Notes: a model not told the origin generated them from the letters alone. A stretch of 64,000 nt of DNA from Desulfarculus sp. (GCA_016218705.1 JACRDC010000083.1:54620-118619); one strand, 5' to 3'. Counted from the first letter of the stretch, positions 17,445-26,917 are shown. Program-made: numbers and translations.

Positions 17445-18536
17445 CTAGATCAACAACATGGCGTCACCGAAGCTGTAGAAGCGGTAGCCCCGCTCCACGG
17501 CCTCGGCGTAGGCCTCTAACACCCGCCCGCGCCCGGCCAGGGCCGCCACCAGCATCAACAGCGTGGTGCGCGGCAGGTGGAAATTGGTAATCAGCCCGTC
17601 CACCGCCTGGAAGCGGTGGCCTGGGGCGATCAGGATGTCGCACCAGCCGGCCCCGGCCCGGGGCACCCCGCCGGGTCCCACCCGCCACTCCAGAGCGCGC
17701 AGGCTGGTGGTGCCCACGGCCACCACCCTACCACCCCGGGCCTTGGCTCGGGCCACGGCCTGACAGGTGGCCAAGGGCAGATCCACCCATTCAGCGTGCA
17801 GGCGGCCGGCGGCCAGGTCGGCCGGCGAGGGCTCGGCAAAGGTGCCGTAGCCCACGTGCAGGGTCAACCGGGCCAGTTCCACTCCCCGCCGCTCCAGGGC
17901 CGCCAAGAGCTCGGGGCTCAGGTGCAACCCCGCGGTGGGCGCGGCCACGGCCCCGGCTCTGGCGGCGTAGACCGTCTGGTAGCGCCGCCGGTCGGCCGCG
18001 CCGGGGCCTTGGGGCCGCTTGATATAGGGCGGCAGCGGCACCTGGCCAAAAGCCTCGGCCAACTCCAGGGCCGGGCGGGGCAGGCTCAAGCGAGCCCAGC
18101 CCCGCGGGCCGCGCTCCAGCACCTTGACCGGCCGGTCCGGCCAGTCAGGCAGGCGCAACTCCTGGCCGGCGGCCAGGGGGCGGTGGCTTTTTAGCAGGGC
18201 TTGGTGCACCTCGCCGCCATCGGCCAGCCGTTCCAGGGGGCTGGCCGGGGCCAGGAGCAGCACCTCCACCCGCCCGCCCGAGGGTTTTTGGCAAAAGAGC
18301 CTGGCCGGCACCACCCGGGTGTCGTTGACCACCAGGAGGTCCCCGGACCGCAGAAACCTAGTCAGCCCGGCCACCCGGGCGTGCTCCAGCACCTGGCCGG
18401 CCCGCCCCAGCACCATCAGCCGAGCCTGCACCCGGCGCCGGGCCGGAACCTGGGCGATGCGCTCGGGGGGCAGGTGATAGTCGTAGGCGGCCAGGGGATC
18501 ATGCCCCAGGCCGGGCCTCTGGCGGGCGGGGAGCAT
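17445..18536 (-). CDS. queA: S-adenosylmethionine:tRNA ribosyltransferase-isomerase
   Basis: YDYHLPPERIAQVPARRR, VVNDTRVVPARLF, PTAGLHLS, ITNFHLPRTTLLMLV. Confidence 0.97.
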   Translation of the reverse strand: MLPARQRPGLGHDPLAAYDYHLPPERIAQVPARRRVQARLMVLGRAGQVLEHARVAGLTRFLRSGDLLVVNDTRVVPARLFCQKPSGGRVEVLLLAPASPLERLADGGEVHQALLKSHRPLAAGQELRLPDWPDRPVKVLERGPRGWARLSLPRPALELAEAFGQVPLPPYIKRPQGPGAADRRRYQTVYAARAGAVAAPTAGLHLSPELLAALERRGVELARLTLHVGYGTFAEPSPADLAAGRLHAEWVDLPLATCQAVARAKARGGRVVAVGTTSLRALEWRVGPGGVPRAGAGWCDILIAPGHRFQAVDGLITNFHLPRTTLLMLVAALAGRGRVLEAYAEAVERGYRFYSFGDAMLLI

Positions 18537-18800
18537 ATCCTTTAGCCTTCGCAGCACTACAAACCAAGGCCGGCGGGCGCCACGGGCGCAAGCCATTAAA
18601 GACTTGCATGATATGCCCTTGGCCCGGGCTTGTCAAGATTCGACGCCGCCAAGGGCCAGGGCGCGGGAGGGCCAAGGCTTGCATTTCCACCCTGAAATTT
18701 CACCTTGACAGGGGCCGCCGATATAAGGACCATAGAGACCCGACCGCCTGCCGATAATACGGCGGCACCCCATACACCCGTTGCCAACCTGGGGGTAGAC

Positions 18801-18980
18801 ATGGCCCAAGTGTACGTTACCTGCAAAACTCCCGAATGCGGTGCCGAGGTCTTGGCGCCGGAGTCCAGCCAAGTGCCCGAGGACCAGTTGGCCTCGGTGC
18901 TACACAAGAAGAACTACTACCTGTGCATCAAGTGCGGGAAGGTCGGCGCCTACACGGCGGAGGATCACCACTACGCCTAG
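18801..18980 (+). CDS. small zinc-ribbon-like protein (59 aa)
   Basis: CKTPECG...CIKCG Cys pairs; ATG at 18801. Confidence 0.6.
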   Translation: MAQVYVTCKTPECGAEVLAPESSQVPEDQLASVLHKKNYYLCIKCGKVGAYTAEDHHYA

Positions 18981-19003
18981 GCCAGGCCCGCGGTAGGATA
19001 TCA

Positions 19004-19026
19004 CGGCCGGCCTCCCAGGCCGGCCG
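19004..19026 (+). terminator. strong GC hairpin downstream of the zinc-ribbon gene
   Basis: CGGCCGGCCT-ccc-AGGCCGGCCG perfect 10-bp stem; no clear T-tract. Confidence 0.45.
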
Positions 19027-19064
19027 CCTGCTTTGGCTAGCGGGCTGTTGAATGCAGCCTGCTT

Positions 19065-19185
19065 GCGGGCCATCCAAGGCCCGCCCAAAAGCGCGTGCCC
19101 TCTTGCGCCAAGCTTTTGGGGAGAGTTAGCCGATTCCATTTCGGCTAACTCGAGTTGAAAAAGGCCATGGGTGGACTTTTTCAAC
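19065..19185. repeat. mosaic hairpin repeat, copy E
   Basis: Four consecutive hairpins: GCGGGCC-atccaa-GGCCCGC; CCCAAAAGC...GCTTTTGGG; GAGTTAGCCGA-ttccatt-TCGGCTAACTC; GTTGAAAAAGGCC-atgggt-GGACTTTTTCAAC. Confidence 0.78.
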
Positions 19186-19191
19186 CTCCTG

Positions 19192-19959
19192 CTAATGCCC
19201 GGCCCGCTGGTCGCGGCGGCCCAAGGTCCGCATCCCCGCGGCCACCACCAAGTGCAGAAACTCGATTACCATCAGCACCAGCAGCACCAGGCCGGCGACG
19301 GTCAGGACGCGGGGGATGAAGTTCTCCCAGTTCCAGGGCCGCCCGGAGAAGACGCCCTCCTCCTCGAACAGCCAGTTCAGGGGCCGAAAGCCGCTGGTGG
19401 CCGCGCGCGGCGAGCGGGTGTCCATCTTGAGCAGGCCTTGCTGCACCGAGCGCTCCTGGACGATGTAGGCGCGCTGCTGGGGCTGCCGCTCCCGCTGCGT
19501 CTGCTCCTCGAACCACTGCTGGTCACTTACCCGCGACTCCTTGGGCAGATAACGCCTCTCCTGCACCTTGGGCCGCTTGCTCATGCGGTCGGCCTCGGCG
19601 CTGTAGACGATGTAGAACTGGGCCGCGATAAGGGGGATGCCCAGGCCGGGGCTGGCCTGGAATATTTGCCAGGCGTCCCAGTTTTCGGTGGCGATCATCT
19701 CGTCAATGAGCAGGAGGGGATCCTCGTGGACCTGGCGCAGGTATTCCAGGGAGGACGTATCGCTGGGCTCGAAGCCGTCGCTGAGCGAGCCGCCCCGGTG
19801 CAGGGTGGTCTGCGCCTCAATCTCGCGGCCAGGGAAGTGCACGCCCGCGGCCCAGGCCGGCGGAGCGCACAGGCTTAGGCACAGGCACATGATGGCCACT
19901 GCGCCCATCAGGCCCCTGGCGCCGGGGCCGGGGCCGGTCTGGTAACCCCAGCATTTCAT
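19192..19959 (-). CDS. hypothetical secreted/membrane protein (signal peptide, C-terminal TM)
   Basis: Hydrophobic N-terminus ending AWAAG; C-terminal VLTVAGLVLLVLMVIEFLHLVVAAG. Confidence 0.6.
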   Translation of the reverse strand: MKCWGYQTGPGPGARGLMGAVAIMCLCLSLCAPPAWAAGVHFPGREIEAQTTLHRGGSLSDGFEPSDTSSLEYLRQVHEDPLLLIDEMIATENWDAWQIFQASPGLGIPLIAAQFYIVYSAEADRMSKRPKVQERRYLPKESRVSDQQWFEEQTQRERQPQQRAYIVQERSVQQGLLKMDTRSPRAATSGFRPLNWLFEEEGVFSGRPWNWENFIPRVLTVAGLVLLVLMVIEFLHLVVAAGMRTLGRRDQRAGH

Positions 19960-20101
19960 GGCTATTAAAATATCATTTCTTCCCCGCCCTGGCTAGCCGG
20001 GGTTTGGAGGGCCTGGCCGGCCACGCCTAAATAAATTGACAGACCCGCCGGCCATGGCCTAGCCTGCCCCTAAGCCAAGGCCATCACCACAGGAGCCACC
20101 C

Positions 20102-20737
20102 GTGCCCCCAGAGACCCCGCCCCAGGAATTCGACTGGCGCCGGCCCCAGACCTTCCTGGCCGTGGCCGGCGCAGCCGTGACCTCCCCGCGCCAGTTCTTC
20201 GCCCAGATCACGCGCGGGGGCGGTTTCCTGGCGCCGGTGGCCTTTTTCCTGCTCGCCATGCTTGCTCCCACCATGGTTAACGCGTTGCTGCAGTGGTCCC
20301 AAGGCCCGCTGGCCATGCTCAGCTTTTTCGCCACCTCCCTGCTCAAATCGGCGGTAATGTTGGCGGCCTTCGCCCTGGTGCTCCACGGTGTCTGCCGGCT
20401 GGCCTTCAAAACCACGCTTAAGTTGCCCGACGTGCTGCGCATCGTCTGTTACGCCTCTGGCGTGCGGGCCCTGGAGTTCCTGCCCCTGGTGCTGTCGTCC
20501 CTGGCCGGAGGCCTGCTGAGCATCATTATCGTGCTGTTCATCGCCTACCTGGTCTGGGTGGGCCTGCAGGCCGCCGGGGGCTTAAACCGCTACCAGGCCC
20601 TAGGGGCCTTGCTGTTGGCCTTTGTGACCATGGTGGGCCTGTGGCTGGCGGTCAACTTCCTGCGGGGCGTCAATCCCCTGCCGAACCTGCCGGCCCCGCC
20701 CTCCCCGGCCGGCGCCCCGCCGGCCAGCCAGCCCTAG
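20102..20737 (+). CDS. YIP1-family membrane protein
   Basis: FLAVAGAAVTSPRQFFAQI...; multiple TM segments. Confidence 0.7.
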   Translation: MPPETPPQEFDWRRPQTFLAVAGAAVTSPRQFFAQITRGGGFLAPVAFFLLAMLAPTMVNALLQWSQGPLAMLSFFATSLLKSAVMLAAFALVLHGVCRLAFKTTLKLPDVLRIVCYASGVRALEFLPLVLSSLAGGLLSIIIVLFIAYLVWVGLQAAGGLNRYQALGALLLAFVTMVGLWLAVNFLRGVNPLPNLPAPPSPAGAPPASQP

Positions 20738-20745
20738 GACAGCCC

Positions 20746-22323
20746 ATGGAGCGCGCGCCCAGGTTGCGTCTTTCCCCCGGGGCCAAATGCCGCCTGGCCT
20801 GCATGTCCCTGGGCCTGGGCAACGTCATCGCCAACCTGGCCGGCATCCTGGTGGTGGAGATCCTGGACTATGCCATGGCCTCCCCCACCTTGGGGGCCGC
20901 CGCCCCGGTGCTCCAGGTGGTCTTCCCGGCCTTCGTGGCCGTGGCCTCCCTATTGGTGGCCAGCTTCCAGATAGTCTACGAGCGCCCCATCCGCCAGGCC
21001 TTTCGCGGCATGATCCTGGGCCAGGAGGTATCGCCCAAGACCCTGGCCCGTGGCCGGCGCCGCCTGCTCAATTCACCCTATGTCATGGTGCTGCTCAACC
21101 TGGCGGTGTGGTGCGCGGCGGCTTTTGTCTTCTCGCGGGCCGTGGCCACGGTGCCCGAGGCCCGGCACGTCGCGGCCATGGTGGCCATGCGGACCATAAT
21201 CATCGGTCTGATAACCTCCTCGGCGGCTTTTTTCCTGCTGGACCACATGATCCAGCACCGGTTGGCGCTGCTGCTCTTCCCCGAGGGCGGCCTGTCGCGG
21301 GTCAGGGGCGTGATGAAAAGCCGGCTGGTGGTGCGCCTCTTAGCCCTTATCTTCACCACGGTCATCGTGCCCTTCGCGGCCGTCCTGCTCACCATCAGGG
21401 CCTCGGCCAGGGCCGTGCTCATGGGTGTGCGGCCGGCGGAAGTGGTCCTGGAGCGCATGCAGACCGTGGTGGTGGTGGAGGCGATTATCTTCGTCATCAC
21501 CGCCTGCGCCCTGACCGGGTTGATGGCCATGAGCCTGCGCATCCAGTTGCGGGAGATCGTCGGCGTCCTGCGCGAGGTGGCCAAGGGGCGCTTCGGCCGT
21601 CAGGTGGTGGTCACCTCCAACGACGAAATAGGCTTCACCGCCGACGCCATCAACGAGATGACCAAGGGTCTGCGGGAGCGCGACCTCATCAAGGAGACCT
21701 TCGGCAAGTACGTCAGCCACGAGGTGCGCGACGAGATCCTGGCCGGCAACATCCCCCTGGACGGCGAGCACAAGGAGGTCACGGTGCTGTTTGCCGACCT
21801 GCGCAACTTCACTCCCCTGGTGGAGAGCACCCCGCCCAAGGAGGTGGTGGTCATCATCAACGGCTATTTCAAGGAGATGTCCGAGGCGGTCCAGCAACAG
21901 GGCGGCCTGGTGCTGCAGTTCATCGGCGACGAGATAGAGGCCGTATTCGGGGCGCCCCTGGCCCTGGACGACCACCCCCGGCGGGCGGCCCGGGCCGCCC
22001 TGGAGATGCGCCGCCGCCTGGCGCTGCTCAACCAGGAGCTGGCCGAACTGGGCTACCCCCCCCTGCAACATGGGGTGGGCATCCACTCGGGCCAGGTGCT
22101 GGCCGCCAACATCGGCAGCCCCGACCGGCTCTCCTACGCCCTGGTGGGCGACACCGTGAACCTGGCCTCGCGGCTGCAAGGTCTGTGCAAGGAATTTGGC
22201 GTGGACATCCTGCTCAGCGACGCCACGGCCGCCTTTTTGGGGCCGGAGTTCGGCCTGGGCGAGCTGCCGCCCACCATGGTCAAGGGCAAGAGCGAGCCGG
22301 TGAGGATATTCGCGTTGGAGTGA
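20746..22323 (+). CDS. membrane class III adenylate/guanylate cyclase with HAMP domain
   Basis: VTVLFADLRNFTPLVE, IGDEIEAVFGAP, GIHSGQVLAANIGSPDRLSYALVGDTVNLASRLQ. Confidence 0.93.
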   Translation: MERAPRLRLSPGAKCRLACMSLGLGNVIANLAGILVVEILDYAMASPTLGAAAPVLQVVFPAFVAVASLLVASFQIVYERPIRQAFRGMILGQEVSPKTLARGRRRLLNSPYVMVLLNLAVWCAAAFVFSRAVATVPEARHVAAMVAMRTIIIGLITSSAAFFLLDHMIQHRLALLLFPEGGLSRVRGVMKSRLVVRLLALIFTTVIVPFAAVLLTIRASARAVLMGVRPAEVVLERMQTVVVVEAIIFVITACALTGLMAMSLRIQLREIVGVLREVAKGRFGRQVVVTSNDEIGFTADAINEMTKGLRERDLIKETFGKYVSHEVRDEILAGNIPLDGEHKEVTVLFADLRNFTPLVESTPPKEVVVIINGYFKEMSEAVQQQGGLVLQFIGDEIEAVFGAPLALDDHPRRAARAALEMRRRLALLNQELAELGYPPLQHGVGIHSGQVLAANIGSPDRLSYALVGDTVNLASRLQGLCKEFGVDILLSDATAAFLGPEFGLGELPPTMVKGKSEPVRIFALE

Positions 22324-22369
22324 GGCCAATACGGCGCAACGGACGCGTATGCAGAAGCCAAATCAGGAA

Positions 22370-22452
22370 GGGCGGGGGTAAACCCCGCCCCTACATTAAG
22401 AAAAGGCAAAAACCACATTACCTTCATGTAGGGGCGGGGTTTATCCCCGCCC
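22370..22452. repeat. long inverted repeat/MITE-like or bidirectional terminator
   Basis: Arms GGGCGGGGGTAAACCCCGCCCCTACAT (22370-22396) and ATGTAGGGGCGGGGTTTATCCCCGCCC (22426-22452), 26 of 27 complementary. Confidence 0.85.
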
Positions 22453-22498
22453 GTGTATTGGTAATTTCGTCCCGCCTGCCCAGACCTGGGGCGTTCGG

Positions 22499-22717
22499 CT
22501 ACTCCTTGAACCCGGTGCCGCACCAGGGGCAGAAGTTGAAGGTGGAGTCGTGGATGGTCTCGCCGCAGGCCGAGCAGCGGATGACCATATCGCCGGCGCA
22601 GAAGGGGCAGTAGACAAAGGGGCCGCACTGGGCCTTGAGCTCGGGGGACATGGTCTCCCACTGCTCGGCGCACTGCTCCTCCAGACAGACCTTTTCCTTG
22701 CGCGCTTTCTCAGTCAT
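22499..22717 (-). CDS. zinc-ribbon protein (72 aa)
   Basis: CPFC...CSAC...CPWCG; overlaps the hypC 3' end. Confidence 0.7.
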   Translation of the reverse strand: MTEKARKEKVCLEEQCAEQWETMSPELKAQCGPFVYCPFCAGDMVIRCSACGETIHDSTFNFCPWCGTGFKE

Positions 22718-22964
22718 CGCCTCTTACCTCGCCGGCCTGCGCGGCGGCCACCGATTCCACCAGCTCGCGCAGCAGGTTGATGGAGGCCAGGGCCTCCTGT
22801 TCGTCCACGCGGTGCAGGGCGAAGCCTGCGTGGGTTATCACGTAGTCGCCCACTTGGAGATCGGGCACCAGCATCAGGCTGACCAGGCGCTGGACCCCGC
22901 CCACCTCCACCTTGGCCATCTCGCCGGTGATCTCAACTATCTTGGCCGGGACCGCCAAACACAT
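22710..22964 (-). CDS. hypC: HypC/HybG/HupF-family hydrogenase assembly chaperone
   Basis: MCLAVPAKIVEITGEMAKVEVGGVQRLVSL...VGDYVITHAGFALHRVDEQEA. Confidence 0.94.
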   Translation of the reverse strand: MCLAVPAKIVEITGEMAKVEVGGVQRLVSLMLVPDLQVGDYVITHAGFALHRVDEQEALASINLLRELVESVAAAQAGEVRGDD

Positions 22965-23478
22965 TGCGCACCTCTAGGGGGTTGTCCTTGGGCCGGGCCG
23001 GCCAGCCCAGGCCGGCCAGTTCCTGGAGCACCAAGGCCAGGAGGGGCTCCACCGCCTTCTCCACCTTGGGGGTCAGTTCCAGGCCCCAGTTGTCTATGTC
23101 CTCGTACTCCACGCCCAGCACCGTGACCTTGGGCGGCGTGCCCACCAGGGGTAGGGTGCCCATGGTCTCCATGAGGTCAATCTGGTGCAAGGTGTCCTTG
23201 TACTGGATGTGCTCGGGTTTGGCCTCCCAGTTGAAGCGGTAGAGGGTGCCGGGCTCGTCGCCGCCGCGCACCGCGTCCACCACGATCACCTGCTCGGCCT
23301 CCATCATGGTGCCCATGAGGCTTAGCCCCAGCACCCCGCCGTCCACTAGGCGCACGTTGGGGGCGAAGTCAAAGCGCGCCTCCAACTCGCGGATGATGCG
23401 CACGCCCACGCCCTCGTCCCGTAGCAGCACGTTGCCCACGCCCAGGATCAGGATGCGCTCTTGCTGGGAATTATCCAT
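22933..23478 (-). CDS. hydrogenase maturation endopeptidase (HyaD/HynC type)
   Basis: ILILGVGNVLLRDEGVGVRIIREL, VRLVDGGVLGLSLMGTM. Confidence 0.93.
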   Translation of the reverse strand: MDNSQQERILILGVGNVLLRDEGVGVRIIRELEARFDFAPNVRLVDGGVLGLSLMGTMMEAEQVIVVDAVRGGDEPGTLYRFNWEAKPEHIQYKDTLHQIDLMETMGTLPLVGTPPKVTVLGVEYEDIDNWGLELTPKVEKAVEPLLALVLQELAGLGWPARPKDNPLEVRNVFGGPGQDS

Positions 23479-23496
23479 GATTGCGCAGTATAGCAG

Positions 23497-23540
23497 AAAA
23501 CCTCCGGGGCGGCGAGGTAGACCCCGCCGCCCCGGAGGTT
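23497..23540 (-). terminator. hairpin between the hydrogenase large subunit and maturation protease genes
   Basis: AACCTCCGGGGCGGCG/CGCCGCCCCGGAGGTT perfect 16-bp stem, then TTTTC on the minus strand. Confidence 0.7.
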
Positions 23541-23556
23541 GCTTGCTGCTAAGGGT

Positions 23557-25209
23557 CTACAAGACCTTGAACTTGTGGACCTGGTTGGTCTGGGGGTCAA
23601 TGACGTGCACGCCGCAGGCGATGCAGGGGTCATAGGAGTGCACGGTGCGGATGATCTCCAGGGGCTTCTTGGGATCGGCCACCGGAGTGCCCACCAGGGC
23701 CTCCTCGATGGGACCCAACTGGCCCTTGGCGTCGCGGGGACCCAGGTTCCAGGTGCTGGGCACCACGAGCTGGTAGTTGTCAATCTTGTTCTTGCTCTGG
23801 CTGATCCAGTGGCCCAGCGCGCCGCGGGGCACGTCAATCAGGCCGGCGCCCATGCCCTTCTCGGGCCAGGACCAGTCGGCGCAGGTGTTGGTGTCGCCGC
23901 TCTTGACGCGCTCCACCACCTCCATGAGCCAGTTGACGGTCTGGTCGGCGATGACCTTGGTCTCGATGGCGCGGGCCGCCGTGCGGCCGAGCGTGCTGAA
24001 CAGGGCCGAGGCCGGCACGTCCAGGTGCTTGAGCACGCCCTCCACCAGGGCCTTGGTCTGGGGATGGCCCTTGGCGTAGGCGGCCAGCACCTGGGCCAGG
24101 GGACCGACCTCGGTGGCCTTGCCGTCGTAGCGGGGGGCCTTGAACCAGGAGTACTTGCCCTCGTATTTGTAGTCGGGCTTGATGGGCTTGGTCTCGCCCT
24201 TGGCCGGATGCAGGGGCGCGCCGTCCTCGTACCAGGCCCGCTTCACTTCCTCGGTGATCTTGCCGGGGTCCACGTCCATGGGCTTGGCGATGTCGCGGTT
24301 GGCGATGAAGGCGCCGGGTAGCCACATCTTCTCGGTGCCGTACTTGCCCGACTCCTGCGGGAAGTTGCCGTAGGCCAGGAAGTTGGTGGTGCCGCCGATG
24401 TTCTTGGCGCCCCAGTCCTTGTAGAAGCTGGCCACGGCCAGCAGGTCGGGGATGTAGACGTTGTCGATGAACGCCTGCATCTCTTTGAGATAGTAGAGGA
24501 ACTCGGCCAGGCGGTCCACGCTCAGGATGTCCTGCACGCAGGAGATGCCGCCGGTGACGTAGGTCTGCACATGGGGGTTCTTGCCGCCGAACATGGCCAT
24601 CATGCGCGCGGCCTTGACCTGCAGGCGCAGCCACTCCAGATAGTGGGCCACGGCCAGCAGGTTGGCCTCGGGGGGCAGGCGGTAGTCGGGGTGGCCCCAG
24701 TAGCCGTTGGCAAAGGGACCGAGCTGACCGCTGTCAACAAAGGCCTTGAGGCGGGTGGCCACGGCCTTGAAGTCGGCGGCGCCGCTCTTGGGGTAGTTGC
24801 CCAGGCTGTCGGCCAGGGCGGCGGTCTTCTTGGGGTCGGCCTTCAGCGCGCTGACCACGTCCACCCAGTCCAGGGCGTGCAGGGCGTAGAAGTGGGTGGG
24901 GTGGTCGTGGACGTACTGGGCCGCGTGTACCAGGTTGCGGGTCATGCGGGCCAGCGGGGGAATCTTCACACCCACGGCGTCGTCCAGGGCGCGGATGGAG
25001 GCCAGGGCGTGTACCTCGGTGCAGACGCCGCAGGCGCGCTGGGTGATATGGGGTGCGTCGCGGGGGTCGCGGCCCTTGAGGATGATCTCCAGGCCGCGGA
25101 AGAGCTGCGCGGAACTCCAGGCGTCTTTAACCTTCCCGCCCTCGATCTCCACATCGATGCGCAGGTGGCCCTCGATGCGGGTAATGGGATCGATGGTGTA
25201 TTTAGCCAT
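23557..25209 (-). CDS. hynB: [NiFe] hydrogenase large subunit
   Basis: RACGVC...H (L1) and DPCIACGVHVID (L2) plus cleavable C-terminal extension. Confidence 0.96.
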   Translation of the reverse strand: MAKYTIDPITRIEGHLRIDVEIEGGKVKDAWSSAQLFRGLEIILKGRDPRDAPHITQRACGVCTEVHALASIRALDDAVGVKIPPLARMTRNLVHAAQYVHDHPTHFYALHALDWVDVVSALKADPKKTAALADSLGNYPKSGAADFKAVATRLKAFVDSGQLGPFANGYWGHPDYRLPPEANLLAVAHYLEWLRLQVKAARMMAMFGGKNPHVQTYVTGGISCVQDILSVDRLAEFLYYLKEMQAFIDNVYIPDLLAVASFYKDWGAKNIGGTTNFLAYGNFPQESGKYGTEKMWLPGAFIANRDIAKPMDVDPGKITEEVKRAWYEDGAPLHPAKGETKPIKPDYKYEGKYSWFKAPRYDGKATEVGPLAQVLAAYAKGHPQTKALVEGVLKHLDVPASALFSTLGRTAARAIETKVIADQTVNWLMEVVERVKSGDTNTCADWSWPEKGMGAGLIDVPRGALGHWISQSKNKIDNYQLVVPSTWNLGPRDAKGQLGPIEEALVGTPVADPKKPLEIIRTVHSYDPCIACGVHVIDPQTNQVHKFKVL

Positions 25210-25264
25210 CTTATAGGTCCTCCTTCATGGAGCTAAGTAAAATCTCACCCAAAGCAAGCCCTGC

Positions 25265-26203
25265 CTAGATGGCCTCGTAGAACGGAGCCTGGGTGTCCCA
25301 GAAGTCCGGCTCGGAGCAGCCGATGCAGGGGTGGCCGGCGCCCACGGGCCAGTTGGTGCCGTCGTTGAACAGTACTCGGGCGCAGTTGTTGTGGGTGTTG
25401 GGGCCCTTGCAGCCGACCTCGGCCAGGCACCAGCCCTTCTTGGCGCCCTCGTCGCCGAACTTCTTGACGTACTCTTTGTTCTCGTAGTGAGAGCGGCGGG
25501 GGCAGTCGTCGTGAATGAGCTTGCCGTAGGCGAACAGCGGACGGCCTTCCTTGTCGGTGGCCGGCAGCTTGCCCAGCAGGAGGTAATGCACCACGGTGGC
25601 CACGATGTTGATGGCGTTGGGCGGGCAGCCGGCGATGTTGATGGTCTTGGCGCCGGTGGCCTTGGCCACGCTCACGGCCTGGGTGGGGTTGGGCTTGGCC
25701 GCCTGCACGCCGCCGTAGCAGGCGCAGGTGCCGATGCACACCGTGGCCAGGGCGTCCTTGGTGGCGGCCTTGGCGATGTCCAGCATGGTCTTGCCGCCCA
25801 CCTTGCCGTAGATGCCGCCGTCCTTCATGGGGATGCCGCCCTCGCACAGCAGGATGTACTTGCCCTTGTACTTCTCCATGGCGTCGTGCAGGGACTTCTC
25901 GGCCGCCTCGCCCGAGGGGGCCATGATGGTTTCGTGATAGGCGATGTTGAGGACTTCCAGGACCAGGTCGTCAACCCAAGGATAGGTGGTCCGCAGAAGC
26001 GCCTCGCTGCAGCCGGTGCACTCGGCGAACTGCAGCCAGATCACCGTGGGACGCTCCTTGGCGGTCACGGCCTGGGCCACCCTGGGGATCATGGTGGGGG
26101 CCAGACCCAGCACCGAGGTTACCAGCGTGCAGTACTTGATGAAATCACGCCGATTCACCCCTTTGCTCTCCATGATCTCCAACACTTCGTCTTTATGCTC
26201 CAT
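25265..26203 (-). CDS. hynA: periplasmic [NiFe] hydrogenase small subunit with Tat signal
   Basis: NRRDFIKYC Tat motif; ECTGCSE, CIGTCACYGG, GCPPN, HPCIGCSEP cluster ligands. Confidence 0.95.
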   Translation of the reverse strand: MEHKDEVLEIMESKGVNRRDFIKYCTLVTSVLGLAPTMIPRVAQAVTAKERPTVIWLQFAECTGCSEALLRTTYPWVDDLVLEVLNIAYHETIMAPSGEAAEKSLHDAMEKYKGKYILLCEGGIPMKDGGIYGKVGGKTMLDIAKAATKDALATVCIGTCACYGGVQAAKPNPTQAVSVAKATGAKTINIAGCPPNAINIVATVVHYLLLGKLPATDKEGRPLFAYGKLIHDDCPRRSHYENKEYVKKFGDEGAKKGWCLAEVGCKGPNTHNNCARVLFNDGTNWPVGAGHPCIGCSEPDFWDTQAPFYEAI

Positions 26204-26851
26204 CTCCCTTAGACCTCCTTGCTCCTCGCCTTCATGGTCGAGGAAACCCTGTTGCGAACCAGTTTACCGTTCGCCTTCAACCGCTGGCCCAGCCTACCCT
26301 ATAGGGACGAGGCGGCCTCCCCACGAGCCGCCAGGCCTTACCCAGGTTGCCCAAGCACGGCCCTCGCCCCATATATCCACTTAGCATAGGCCTTTTACCG
26401 CCAGCAAGCCCTAATACCGCGTTGGCCCGCACCCCCGCCGCGCGATACCTAATGTTTCCGCGGTGCGAGTAAGAGCCGCTATTCGCCAGCAAAACTGTAG
26501 GAGTTTTGTTGTGCAATTTGTGCGATAAATTCCGAGTTCCCCTTTATTTCTGCCGCATTATGCTAAATCTGACCTAGTAGGGTCAAATAGGAAATGCAAA
26601 TACTAAACAATTAGTCAAATCAATTTAACCCTCGGCCATGTTGGTAGAAAATTTCTTGTTACTGCATTTAATAAGCAGTAATTACTTGTTTATAATAACT
26701 TATATAGTCACCTATAATGTTATTGATGCACACTTGTTACCATGGTCCTCCCGGCCTCACCCCCACCAGCCACCTGAGTTTGTCTCGCTTTACACCAGCC
26801 GGCCCCGGACCTATATTTGAGCCGGCCCCCATCTTTATTTGAGGTTCCACC

Positions 26852-26917
26852 ATGACCGCGGTCTCTTTGTATAGCCTGGCTGGCCCCACCGGGAGCCAAC
26901 GCGAACTGCCAGCATGA
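26852..26917 (+). CDS. short upstream ORF (MTAVSLYSLAGPTGSQRELPA) overlapping the chelatase start
   Basis: SD-like GAGG upstream of ATG; TGA stop overlaps the next ATG (ATGA). Confidence 0.35.
   Translation: MTAVSLYSLAGPTGSQRELPA

Noticed and set aside
23557-25209. Selenocysteine-containing ([NiFeSe]) hydrogenase
   Set aside because: C-terminal motif reads DPCIACGVH with Cys codons and no in-frame TGA.
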